Positions 55,902-64,000 of a DNA stretch of 64,000 bases are shown one piece after another (the first letter of the stretch is position 1; every line of letters starts with the position of its first letter). Origin of the DNA: Streptomyces tauricus. Lineage in GTDB: Bacteria > Actinomycetota > Actinomycetes > Streptomycetales > Streptomycetaceae. Position numbers and translations under genes: made by a program. The stretch is taken from NCBI RefSeq assembly GCF_014650955.1, contig NZ_BMVY01000005.1, positions 248,001-312,000 on the forward strand. The letters are read 5' to 3'. The notes beneath the pieces are model-generated. The model did not search any database. It was not told the origin of the DNA and worked only from the letters and a program-made list of their open reading frames with translations.

Positions 55902-55915
55902 GTTTCACGTGAAAC
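55902..55915. other. parS site containing the cydCD start codon
   Basis: Perfect GTTTCACGTGAAAC. The probable cydCD start GTG (55909) lies within it, 37 bp from the previous site. Confidence 0.92.
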
Positions 55916-58900
55916 CGATCGACCCGCGACTTCTTCGATACGCCCGCGCCACCCGCCTCTTCCTGATGGCGGTCGTGGGGCTGGGAGTTGTGGGAGCGGG
56001 GCTGGTCGTCGCGCAGGCCATGCTCATCGCCGAAGTGGTGGTCGGCGCCTTCCAGCACGGACTGTCGACGGGTGAACTCCGCACGCCACTGCTTCTGTTG
56101 GCAGCTGTCGCGGTCGGTCGCGCGCTCATCTCCTGGCTCACCGAACTCGCGGCGTACCGGGCAAGCGCGGCGGTCAAGTCGGAGCTGCGCGGGCGGTTGC
56201 TGGAGCGGGCCGGCGCGCTCGGTCCGGAGTGGCTGAGCGGACAGCGGACAGGGTCACTGATCGCGCTCGCCACGCGCGGGGTGGACGCCCTGGACGACTA
56301 CTTCTCGCGCTATCTGCCACAGCTGGGGCTCGCGGTGGTCGTACCCGTGGCCGTCCTCGCCCGGATCGTCACCGAGGACTGGGTGTCGGCGGCGATCATC
56401 GTCGGCACGCTGCCGCTCATCCCGATCTTCATGATGCTCATCGGCTGGGTCACGCGGTCCCAGATGGACCGGCAGTGGCACCTGCTGTCCCGGCTCTCGG
56501 GGCACTTCCTGGATGTCGTCGCGGGGCTGCCCACGCTCAAGGTCTTCGGACGGGCCAAGGCGCAGGCCGAGTCCATCCGGCGGATCACCGGGGAGTACCG
56601 GCAGGCGACCATGCGGACCCTGCGGATCGCCTTCATCTCGTCCTTCGCGCTGGAACTGCTCGCCACGATCTCGGTCGCCCTGGTCGCGGTGACCATCGGA
56701 ATGCGTCTCGTCCACGGTGAGATGGCGCTGTACGACGGACTGGTCGTGCTGATCCTCGCCCCCGAGGCCTATCTGCCGCTGCGCCAGGTCGGGGCGCAGT
56801 ACCACGCGGCGGCGGAGGGGCTGTCCGCCGCGGAGGAGATCTTCGCGGTTCTTGAGACGCCTGTGCGGGAGCCCGGCACCGGTATCGCGCCCGCCTCCGA
56901 GGAGCTGCGCTTCGAGGGAGTGACGGTCCGCTACCCCGGGCGGTCGTCCGACGCGGTGTCGGACGTGTCCTTCGAGGTGGGCCCCGGAGAGACGGTGGCG
57001 CTCGTCGGCCCCAGCGGCGTAGGCAAGACGACTCTTCTCGACGTGCTGCTGGGCTTCGTCCGGCCCACGGAGGGGCGAGTGAGCATCGGGGGAGTCGATC
57101 TTGCTGAAGCCGATCTGAAGGAATGGCGTTCGCGCGTCGCCTGGGTGCCGCAGCGGCCCCATCTGTTCGCCGGGTCCGTCGCCGAGAACGTACGGCTGGC
57201 GCGGCCGGAGGCGGACGACTCCGCGGTGCGGGAGGCACTGGCCGACGCCGGGGCCCTGGAGTTCGTGGACGTGCTCCCCGACGGAATGCGCACGCTCCTC
57301 GGTGAGGAAGGTGCCGGACTCTCCGCCGGACAGCGTCAACGACTCGCCCTGGCACGGGCGTTCCTCGCGGACCGGCCGGTGCTGCTGCTGGACGAGCCGA
57401 CCGCCTCGCTGGACGGGGCGACCGAGGCCGAGGTGGTGGAGGCGGTCCGGCGCCTCGCCGTCGGACGGACCGTCCTGCTGGTCGTCCACCGGCCGGCCCT
57501 GCTGGGCGTGGCCGACCGGGTGGTGCGGCTGGAGCCGACGGCTTCGGCGGACCGTGCCGTGTGGTCCGGCGAGACGCGGACGCGTCGCTCCGACGGGGTG
57601 GAGTCCGTGCCCGTGGCGGACGCGGAGAAGGTGGCCACTCTCCCGGAGAGGCGGCGCGACGTGCTCGCGCGCGTCCGTGCCATGGCCGGGCCGCGCAGGG
57701 GGCGGCTCGCGGCGGCCCTCCTGCTCGGAAGTCTCGCGCTCGGAAGTGCCGTCGGCCTCATGGCCACCTCGGGCTGGCTGATCTCCAGGGCGTCGCAGCA
57801 GCCGCCCGTGCTGTATCTGATGGTCGCCGTGACGGCCACGCGGGCCTTCGGGATCGGCCGGGCCGTCTTCCGGTACGCCGAGCGGCTGGTCTCGCACGAG
57901 GCGGTGCTGCGGATGCTCGCCGACACCAGGGTCGCCGTGTACCGGCGCCTCGAACGGCTGGCGCCCGCGGGGCTGCGGACCACCCGGCGCGGTGATCTGC
58001 TCTCGCGACTCGTCAGCGATGTCGACGCGCTGCAGGACTACTGGCTGCGCTGGCTGCTGCCCGCCGCCGCGGCGGCCGTCGTGTCCGCGGGTTCGGTCGG
58101 GTTCACGGCCTGGCTGCTGCCCGAGGCGGGGGCCGTTCTCGCCGTCGGGCTGCTGGCCGCGGGTGTGGGCGTTCCGCTGGTGACCGGCGCCGTCGCGCGC
58201 CGCGCCGAGCGCCGGCTGGCACCGGCACGGGGTGTGCTGGCGACCCGGGTGGCCGATCTCCTCACGGGAACGGCGGAGTTGACCGTCGCGGGCGCGCTGC
58301 CCGCCCGTACCGCCGAGGCGCGGCGGGCCGACGCCGAACTCACCCGCATCACCTCGCGGGCCGCCACCGCCACCGCGCTCGGCGACGGACTGACCGCGCT
58401 GGTCTCCGGCCTCACCGTCACGGCCGCCGCGCTCGTCGGCGCCCAGGCGGTCGCCGACGGACGCCTCAGCGGCGTGGCGACCGCCGTCGTCGTCCTCACA
58501 CCGCTCGCCGCCTTCGAGGCCGTCCTGGGGCTGCCCCTCGCCGCCCAGTACCGGCAGCGGGTCCGCAAGAGCGCGGAGCGCGTGTACGAGGTCCTGGACG
58601 CGCCCGAGCCCGTACGGGAGCCGGAACGGCCGGTGGAGGCGCCCGCGTCGCCGTTCCCGGTCGTGGTGAAGGGCCTGGCCGCCCGCTATGCCGGCCAGGA
58701 GCGGGACGCGGTCGCCGGGGTGGACCTGGTGCTCGAACGCGGGCGCCGGACCGCCGTCGTCGGGCCGTCCGGATCCGGCAAGACGACGCTGGCCCAGGTG
58801 CTGCTGCGCTTCCTGGACCCCCGCGGGGGGACGTACACGCTGGGGGGCGTGGACGCGTACGGCATGGACGGCGACGACGTGCGGCGACTGGTCGGACTCT

Positions 58901-59403
58901 GCGCGCAGGACGCCCATCTGTTCGACAGTTCGGTGCGGGAGAATCTGCTGCTCGCACGGAAGGACGCGACGGAATCCGCGCTGCGGGACGTGCTGGGGCG
59001 GGTGCGGCTGCTCGACTGGGCCGACGGCCTGCCCGACGGGATCGACACGATGATCGGGGAGCACGGCGCGCGGCTGTCCGGGGGACAGCGGCAGCGGCTG
59101 GCGCTCGCCCGCGCGCTGCTCGCGGACTTCCCCGTGCTGGTGCTCGACGAGCCCGCGGAGCATCTCGACCTGGCCACCGCCGACGCCCTCACCGCCGATC
59201 TCCTGGCCGCGACCGAGGGGCGTACGACGTTGATGATCACGCACCGGCTGGCGGGGCTCGAAGCGGTGGACGAGGTGGTCGTCATGGCCGAGGGAAAGGT
59301 GGTGCAGCGGGGCGCGTTCGACGAGCTGGTGGGTGCGGAGGGGCCGTTGCGGGAGATGTCCGAGCGGGAGAGCCGGACGGAGACGGCACTCCTCGCACGG
59401 TGA
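55909..59403 (+). CDS. cydCD: Fused CydD-CydC ABC exporter for cytochrome bd assembly
   Basis: The 1164-aa product starts at GTG 55909 (AAGGG 9-10 nt upstream); GTG 55900 is in frame but too close to that site. Two full ABC halves are joined. Half one has Walker A GPSGVGKTT (about 367) and LSAGQRQRLALARA. Half two has GPSGSGKTT (about 953), LSGGQRQRLALARA and VLDEPAEHLDL. Each half has about six helices. In other bacteria CydD and CydC are separate proteins that export glutathione and cysteine for assembly of the bd oxidase. The gene follows cydB by about 100 bp across three parS sites. Confidence 0.95.
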   Translation: MKPIDPRLLRYARATRLFLMAVVGLGVVGAGLVVAQAMLIAEVVVGAFQHGLSTGELRTPLLLLAAVAVGRALISWLTELAAYRASAAVKSELRGRLLERAGALGPEWLSGQRTGSLIALATRGVDALDDYFSRYLPQLGLAVVVPVAVLARIVTEDWVSAAIIVGTLPLIPIFMMLIGWVTRSQMDRQWHLLSRLSGHFLDVVAGLPTLKVFGRAKAQAESIRRITGEYRQATMRTLRIAFISSFALELLATISVALVAVTIGMRLVHGEMALYDGLVVLILAPEAYLPLRQVGAQYHAAAEGLSAAEEIFAVLETPVREPGTGIAPASEELRFEGVTVRYPGRSSDAVSDVSFEVGPGETVALVGPSGVGKTTLLDVLLGFVRPTEGRVSIGGVDLAEADLKEWRSRVAWVPQRPHLFAGSVAENVRLARPEADDSAVREALADAGALEFVDVLPDGMRTLLGEEGAGLSAGQRQRLALARAFLADRPVLLLDEPTASLDGATEAEVVEAVRRLAVGRTVLLVVHRPALLGVADRVVRLEPTASADRAVWSGETRTRRSDGVESVPVADAEKVATLPERRRDVLARVRAMAGPRRGRLAAALLLGSLALGSAVGLMATSGWLISRASQQPPVLYLMVAVTATRAFGIGRAVFRYAERLVSHEAVLRMLADTRVAVYRRLERLAPAGLRTTRRGDLLSRLVSDVDALQDYWLRWLLPAAAAAVVSAGSVGFTAWLLPEAGAVLAVGLLAAGVGVPLVTGAVARRAERRLAPARGVLATRVADLLTGTAELTVAGALPARTAEARRADAELTRITSRAATATALGDGLTALVSGLTVTAAALVGAQAVADGRLSGVATAVVVLTPLAAFEAVLGLPLAAQYRQRVRKSAERVYEVLDAPEPVREPERPVEAPASPFPVVVKGLAARYAGQERDAVAGVDLVLERGRRTAVVGPSGSGKTTLAQVLLRFLDPRGGTYTLGGVDAYGMDGDDVRRLVGLCAQDAHLFDSSVRENLLLARKDATESALRDVLGRVRLLDWADGLPDGIDTMIGEHGARLSGGQRQRLALARALLADFPVLVLDEPAEHLDLATADALTADLLAATEGRTTLMITHRLAGLEAVDEVVVMAEGKVVQRGAFDELVGAEGPLREMSERESRTETALLAR

Positions 59404-59414
59404 GGCCGTCGAGC

Positions 59415-59468
59415 GGGACGACGGGACGACGGGACTACGAGGCGACGGGACGACGGGACGACGGGCCG
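59415..59468. repeat. Short tandem repeat GGGACGAC
   Basis: Several near-perfect copies of GGGACGAC in the gap between cydCD and the histidine kinase. Confidence 0.75.
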
Positions 59469-59512
59469 GGGTTCGACTTTCCCTGACAAATGGGACTAAC
59501 TAGGCTCGGTGC

Positions 59513-61120
59513 ATGTCAGTCGAGCCGGGCCCCGGCGGCACCCCGAACCCAGACGACGTACCGCGGCTGCTGGAAGCGATGCGGGCGGTCGGCAGCGGTC
59601 TGCGGCTGCGGTCCACGCTGGAGCGGATCTGCGAGACCGCGGCGGAGCTGGCGGACGCGCGGTACGCGGCGGTCGGTCTGGCGGCGGAGTGCGGGGACGG
59701 CCTCGCCGAGCACGCGGGCGAGGACACCGGCGGGCAGGCGGTCCGGTGGATCGGGCGGCTGCCGGACGGGTACGAGGAGGCCGGGGGGACCGCGGGGGCC
59801 GAGGGGATCCGTCCTCCGCCCGAGGCCGGCTTCCTGGCCGTCCCCATCCGCGTACAGGGCGAGAGCCTGGGCACCTTCTACCTCGCCGAGAAGCGCGACG
59901 GGGGCCCGTTCGGCGAGCACGACCTCGACATGGTGCGCGTACTGGCACGCGAGGCGGGCATCGCGGTGGGGAACGCGCGCCTGTACGGGGCCGCCAAGCG
60001 GCGTGAGCGCTGGATCGACGGATCCGTGGCCGTCACCACCGCGCTGCTCTCCGGAGGAGACGCCGACGAAGCGCTCCAAGTGGTCGCCGAACAGGCCCGC
60101 CGGCTCTCCGACTCGATGGCCGGGCTCGTGCTGCTGCCCGCGGCGGCGGGCGGACTGGAGATCGTCGCTGTCGCGTCCGAGCACCCGTCGAGGGCACTGG
60201 GCCTCGTCGTGCCGCCCGAGAACGCGGTCGCGGGCCAGCTCCTCGCGGGGAAGGCCGTGTTCGTCGAGGACGCGGCCTCGGATCCGCGGATGCTCGCCGA
60301 CCTCTCCCGAGGCTACGGGCCGACGATGCTCCTGCCGCTCCAGAGCGGCGGCCGGGTCCTGGGGACCCTCGTCATGGCCCGCGCGGCGGACGCCCGCCCG
60401 TTCTCGGATGCCGAGCGCACCCTGGCGACGCAGTTCGCCTCCCAGGCCGCGCTCGCGCTGATGATGGCCGAGGCACAGCGGGACCGCGAACAGCTCGCGG
60501 TCTACGAGGACCGTGACCGGATCGCCCGCGACCTGCACGATCTCGTCATCCAGCGGCTGTTCGCCACCGGGATGCTGCTGGAGAGCGCCCAGCGGCGGTC
60601 CGTGCTGCCCGAGGTGCGGCAGGGCGTCGGCAAGGCGGTCGACGAACTCGACGTCACCATCCAGGAGATCCGTACGGCCATCTTCGCGCTCCAGCAGGGG
60701 CCCGCGGAGTTGCCGACCCGGCTGCGGACGCGCGTCCTGCGGGAGATCAACATGGCCGCCGTACCGCTCGGCTTCAAGCCGTCACACCGCTTTGTCGGAC
60801 CCGTGGACACGGTGGTCGGCGAACTCACGGCCAAGAACCTCATCGCGGCCCTCCGCGAAGCCCTGTCCAACGCCTTCCGGCACGCGGGAGCGTCCCGGAT
60901 CGACGTCACCGTGGACGCGACGGTACGGCTACCGGACGAGGAGACCGGCGTACGTCTCACGGTCACGGACGACGGCGTCGGGATCCCCGAAGGGGGCCGG
61001 CGCAGCGGGCTGAAGAATCTGAAGCGGCGCGCGGAGTCGCTGGGCGGGGACAGCTGGTACGGACCGGGGTCCGGGAAGGACGGCGGCGGCACGTCGGTGG
61101 TCTGGGAGGCGCCGCACTGA
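59513..61120 (+). CDS. GAF-domain sensor histidine kinase (NarL/DevS type)
   Basis: The 535-aa protein has two GAF domains (about 25-165 and 185-320), a HisKA_3 dimerisation domain with the phosphoacceptor His in RDLHDLVIQRLFATG (about 342) and an HATPase domain (about 425-535: ALREALSNAFRHAGAS, VTDDGVGIPEGG). No membrane segment is seen, so it is cytosolic. The layout is that of DevS/DosT-like redox and gas sensors, but no haem-binding His can be assigned by eye. No response-regulator gene adjoins it here. Confidence 0.93.
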   Translation: MSVEPGPGGTPNPDDVPRLLEAMRAVGSGLRLRSTLERICETAAELADARYAAVGLAAECGDGLAEHAGEDTGGQAVRWIGRLPDGYEEAGGTAGAEGIRPPPEAGFLAVPIRVQGESLGTFYLAEKRDGGPFGEHDLDMVRVLAREAGIAVGNARLYGAAKRRERWIDGSVAVTTALLSGGDADEALQVVAEQARRLSDSMAGLVLLPAAAGGLEIVAVASEHPSRALGLVVPPENAVAGQLLAGKAVFVEDAASDPRMLADLSRGYGPTMLLPLQSGGRVLGTLVMARAADARPFSDAERTLATQFASQAALALMMAEAQRDREQLAVYEDRDRIARDLHDLVIQRLFATGMLLESAQRRSVLPEVRQGVGKAVDELDVTIQEIRTAIFALQQGPAELPTRLRTRVLREINMAAVPLGFKPSHRFVGPVDTVVGELTAKNLIAALREALSNAFRHAGASRIDVTVDATVRLPDEETGVRLTVTDDGVGIPEGGRRSGLKNLKRRAESLGGDSWYGPGSGKDGGGTSVVWEAPH

Positions 61121-61329
61121 ATCCGGGGCGAGGCGGGGCAGGACGAGGTGAGGCAGGGCAAGACAGGGCGGGGCTGGGGCGGCGGCAGGGGCGTGCGGCG
61201 GGACTCGCCGAAGTGGCTTCGCCAAGCCCCCTGTTCGGCCCAGCGCAGTGGTCCATCCGTGCCGACCGCTCCCCCAGGTGTACGACGTGAACAGGACCGG
61301 AGCCGTCCCCGCGCGACACGATCCATGTC

Positions 61330-62385
61330 ATGCGCTCACGTCGACGTCGCCGCCCCCTGCTCGTCACGGCGCTGTCGTGCGCGCTGGCCGTCCTGGCGGC
61401 GGGGCCCACGGCGGCCACCGGCACCGGGGACGCCGACCGTTCCGGCGGGCTCGGCGCCGAGGTCGTGCGGCTGTACGAGGAGGCGTCACTGGCGACGCAG
61501 CGGTACGAGGCAGGGCGCCGCGAGGCCGAGGAACAGCGGAGCAGGGCCCAGCGGCTGGAGCGGCTCCTCGACCGGGAGCGGCGGGACATCGCCGTGCTGC
61601 GGGGGGACCTCGGCCGTATCGCACGTGCCCAGTACCGCAGCGGCGGTGGGCTCCCGCACACCGCGCAGATGCTGCTCGCGGACAGTCCCGAGGAGCTGAT
61701 GCGCGGTCAGCGTGCCCTCTGGCGGGCGGACCTGACGGTCGACAACGCCGTCACCAGGAACCGCCGGGCCGAGAGCAGGCTCGCCGCCGACGAGTCGAAG
61801 GCGGAGGCCGCCTGGCAGGCGCTGGAGCGGCGCAACGACGAACTCGCCGGGATCAAGCGCGGCATCGAGCGGAAGCTGGAGGAGGCCCAGGGCACGCTCC
61901 AGGGGCAGGCGGACGCCTCGGCCGCCGCCGGTGCGTGCCGGGGTCCGGTCCGGCTCGACCAGCCGGAGACGACCTTCACCCAGCCGTGGATCCCCCCGGT
62001 GGAGACGTACGGACTCTCCGCGGGGTTCGGCAGCGGCGGTGAACGCTGGGCGAACCGGCACACCGGGCAGGACTTCGCGGTGGACATCGGTACGCCGGTG
62101 CGTGCGGTGGGCCGGGGGCGGGTGGTCAAGGTGTCGTGCGGTGGCCCGTACGGCATCGAGGTCGTGGTGCGGCATGCGAGCGGCTACTACACGCAGTACG
62201 CCCATCTGGCGGCCGTCACCGTGGAACAGGGGGAGCGGGTGTCCACCGGGCAGTGGGTCGGCCAGTCGGGCACGACCGGCAACTCGACGGGTCCGCATCT
62301 GCACTTCGAGGTACGCCTGACCCCGCAGGCCGGCTCGGGAGTCGACCCGCGCGAGTGGCTCGCCGAGCGGGGAGTCGAGCTGTAG
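61330..62385 (+). CDS. Secreted M23 (LytM-type) peptidase
   Basis: The 351-aa protein has an Arg-rich signal peptide (RSRRRRRPLLVTALSCALAVLAAG), a coiled-coil region (about 40-190) and a LytM domain (about 230-351). Zinc ligands appear in RHTGQDFAVDIG (H and D) and HLHFE (second H of HxH). It is likely an active peptidoglycan endopeptidase or an amidase activator. The coiled coil resembles EnvC/NlpD-type regulators. Confidence 0.92.
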   Translation: MRSRRRRRPLLVTALSCALAVLAAGPTAATGTGDADRSGGLGAEVVRLYEEASLATQRYEAGRREAEEQRSRAQRLERLLDRERRDIAVLRGDLGRIARAQYRSGGGLPHTAQMLLADSPEELMRGQRALWRADLTVDNAVTRNRRAESRLAADESKAEAAWQALERRNDELAGIKRGIERKLEEAQGTLQGQADASAAAGACRGPVRLDQPETTFTQPWIPPVETYGLSAGFGSGGERWANRHTGQDFAVDIGTPVRAVGRGRVVKVSCGGPYGIEVVVRHASGYYTQYAHLAAVTVEQGERVSTGQWVGQSGTTGNSTGPHLHFEVRLTPQAGSGVDPREWLAERGVEL

Positions 62386-62490
62386 CTCCGGGGGCGGGCA
62401 GGCGGCCACCGGAGGTCTCCTCCCACCGGTGTTCCGCTCCTGCCGCTCCTCGCGGTGCTCCCTGTGCTCTGTGCTCCCAGGGTTCCGCTT

Positions 62491-63360
62491 CTACCGGTGT
62501 TCCGCGAGTATCCGCTCGATCACGACAGCCACGCCGTCCTCGGTGTTGGCGGCCGTCCGTCCGGACGCCGCGGCGATCACGTCGGGGTGCGCGTTGCCCA
62601 TCGCGTACGACGTGCCCGCCCAGGTGAGCATCTCCACGTCGTTCGGCATGTCACCGAAGGCGACGACCTCTTCGTGCGAGATGCCGCGCTCGGCGCAGCA
62701 CAGCGCGAGGGTGCTGGCCTTCGAGACGCCGGGGCCGCTGATCTCCAGCAGCGCGCTGGGGCTGGACCGGGTCACGTTGGCCCGGTCGCCGATGGCCAGC
62801 CGGGCGGTCATGAGGAAGTCGTCCGGGGCGATCTCGTGGTGGTAGGCGAGGATCTTGAGCACCGGCTCATCGGCGCCCGGGGCGTCCGGCGCCAGAAGCT
62901 TCTCGGCGGGCGCGACGGTGTCGGGCGCCTCCAGGTGCAGCTTCGGGTACGCGGGCTCCTGGTAGAAGCCGTAGGTCTGCTCGATGGCGAAGAGGGTGCC
63001 GGGAGCGGCGTCGCGCAGCAGCCGTACGGCGTCGAGCGCGTTCTCCCGTGCCAGTTCCCGCACCTTGACGAAGCGGTGGGCGCCGGGGCCGCCGTGCAGG
63101 TCCACCACCGCGGCACCGTTTCCGCAGATGGCGAGGCCGTGACCGTGGACGTGGTCGCTCACGACGTCCATCCAGCGGGCCGGGCGCCCGGTCACGAAGA
63201 AGACCTCGATGCCGGCCGCCTCGGCGGCGGCCAGGGCGGCCACCGTGCGGGGTGAGACGGACTTGTCGTCGTGCAGCAGGGTGCCGTCGAGGTCGGTGGC
63301 GATCAGGCGGGTCGGGAGGGGGGAGGCCGGGATCCCGGGCCGTCGGGTCGCTGAGGTCAC
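62491..63360 (-). CDS. HAD-superfamily Cof-type phosphatase
   Basis: The 289-aa protein starts at GTG 63360 with GGGAG 9 nt upstream; an ATG at 63378 is in frame. Motif I is LIATDLDGTLLHDD, motif II VFFVTGRP and motif IV EVVAFGDMPNDVEML. It is a Cof-like sugar- or nucleotide-phosphatase; the substrate is unknown. Confidence 0.92.
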   Translation of the reverse strand: MTSATRRPGIPASPLPTRLIATDLDGTLLHDDKSVSPRTVAALAAAEAAGIEVFFVTGRPARWMDVVSDHVHGHGLAICGNGAAVVDLHGGPGAHRFVKVRELARENALDAVRLLRDAAPGTLFAIEQTYGFYQEPAYPKLHLEAPDTVAPAEKLLAPDAPGADEPVLKILAYHHEIAPDDFLMTARLAIGDRANVTRSSPSALLEISGPGVSKASTLALCCAERGISHEEVVAFGDMPNDVEMLTWAGTSYAMGNAHPDVIAAASGRTAANTEDGVAVVIERILAEHR

Positions 63361-63593
63361 TCCGTCATTCTCCCGCATATGCGCGCACGGGCGTGCGGCG
63401 GTCCGCACATGTGAGTGACGTAACCCGTGACCTGCCCTTTTCCGGACCACGAGCCGCTTGGCCGGAGGCCGCCCCGCACGGGGTGCGGGGGAAGGGCGCG
63501 AGCGACGAACGACGACCCGCGGTCGCAGACCGGGCCCTGCCCCTGCCCTACTGGGCGTCGGCCGCCAACTGAGTGTCGGCCTTCGACCGGGCG

Positions 63594-64000
63594 TCAGCCC
63601 AGCTGCGCGACCGCTTCCAGTGCGATCTGCTCGAAGACCTTCTCGTCCGCCGCGAAATCGGAGTCCGGGATGGGCCAGTGGATCACGATGTCCGTGAAGC
63701 CCAGCTCCCCGTGGCGGCCCGCGAAGTCGACGAACGCGTCGAGGGACTCCAGCGGACGCCCGCGGTCCGGGGTGAAGCCGGTGAGCAGGACCTTGTCGAG
63801 CTCGCGCACATCACGGCCGGCCTTCTCGCACGCGGCGGCCAGCTTCTCCACCTGGCCGCGCAGGGCGCCCACCGACTCCTCGGGCGTGCCCGACTCGAAG
63901 AGCTTCGGGTCCCCGGTGGTCACCCACGCCTGTCCGTGCGCGGCGGCGAGCCGCAGTCCGCGCGGCCCGGTGGCGGCCACCGCGAAGGGCAGCCGGGGGC
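63594..64000 (-). CDS. LLM-class flavin/F420-dependent oxidoreductase, C-terminal part
   Basis: The frame runs off the right edge (residues [14 protein letters not shown] continue beyond the window). The visible end includes [24 protein letters not shown] and [12 protein letters not shown], typical of luciferase-like monooxygenases with an F420 or FMN cofactor. Start and N-terminus are outside the window. Confidence 0.85.
   Translation of the reverse strand, partial: PRLPFAVAATGPRGLRLAAAHGQAWVTTGDPKLFESGTPEESVGALRGQVEKLAAACEKAGRDVRELDKVLLTGFTPDRGRPLESLDAFVDFAGRHGELGFTDIVIHWPIPDSDFAADEKVFEQIALEAVAQLG

Noticed and set aside
56254..59244. 996-codon frame opposite cydCD
   Set aside because: Antisense shadow of a gene with intact ABC motifs.

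Overview
This is a high-GC actinobacterial chromosome segment, almost certainly Streptomyces and close to oriC. The evidence is the left-edge ParB C-terminus, twelve perfect and two one-mismatch copies of the Streptomyces parS site GTTTCACGTGAAAC, the sporulation pair ssgR-ssgA, a Rex-controlled cydAB-cydCD locus, and the order parB, trxA/trxB, sigM, murJ, pcnA, ino1, rpsF-ssb-rpsR-rplI, dnaB. Gene names come from recognising protein families by eye; no database search was run.

Layout. 1-3.1 kb: parB end, an acetyltransferase, and trxB-trxA behind a SigR-type promoter. 3.1-11.3 kb: a leftward envelope-control block of a DUF6049 protein, MurJ flippase, pseudokinase with extracellular domain, ECF sigma factor and anti-sigma factor. 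11.5-16.9 kb: CCA-adding enzyme, an LppU/SCO3897-type protein, an MFS exporter, inositol-1-phosphate synthase and a PadR regulator. 17.2-24.4 kb: bifunctional penicillin-binding protein, a GT87-like membrane protein, an alanine-racemase-fold protein, FemX and a small membrane protein. 24.7-29.9 kb: rpsF-ssb-rpsR-rplI, a MATE exporter and dnaB, with a cluster of DnaA-box-like 9-mers upstream of dnaB. 30-42 kb: mixed metabolic and regulatory genes (serine beta-lactamase family, GNATs, MarR/MFS/HbpS-like, flavohaemoglobin, Nudix, LysR, PLP lyase, LMW phosphatase, cupin). 42.3-50.2 kb: small membrane protein, ssgR-ssgA, YibE/F-like protein, riboswitch-controlled thiC, a membrane protein and a metallophosphatase. 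50.3-64 kb: LacI regulator, hisC-like aminotransferase, cydA-cydB-cydCD, a GAF histidine kinase, an M23 peptidase, a HAD phosphatase and the end of an LLM oxidoreductase.

How the genes fit together. Much of the window serves cell-wall assembly (MurJ with its pseudokinase, PBP, FemX, M23) and replication/segregation (ParB/parS, SSB, DnaB). The most unusual signals are in the DNA. parS sites are built into other elements: the centres of 42-50 bp perfect palindromes between genes, the variable helix of the thiC TPP riboswitch, the start-codon regions of two genes, and an anti-sigma reading frame. No prophage, insertion sequence, CRISPR array, tRNA or rRNA gene was found.
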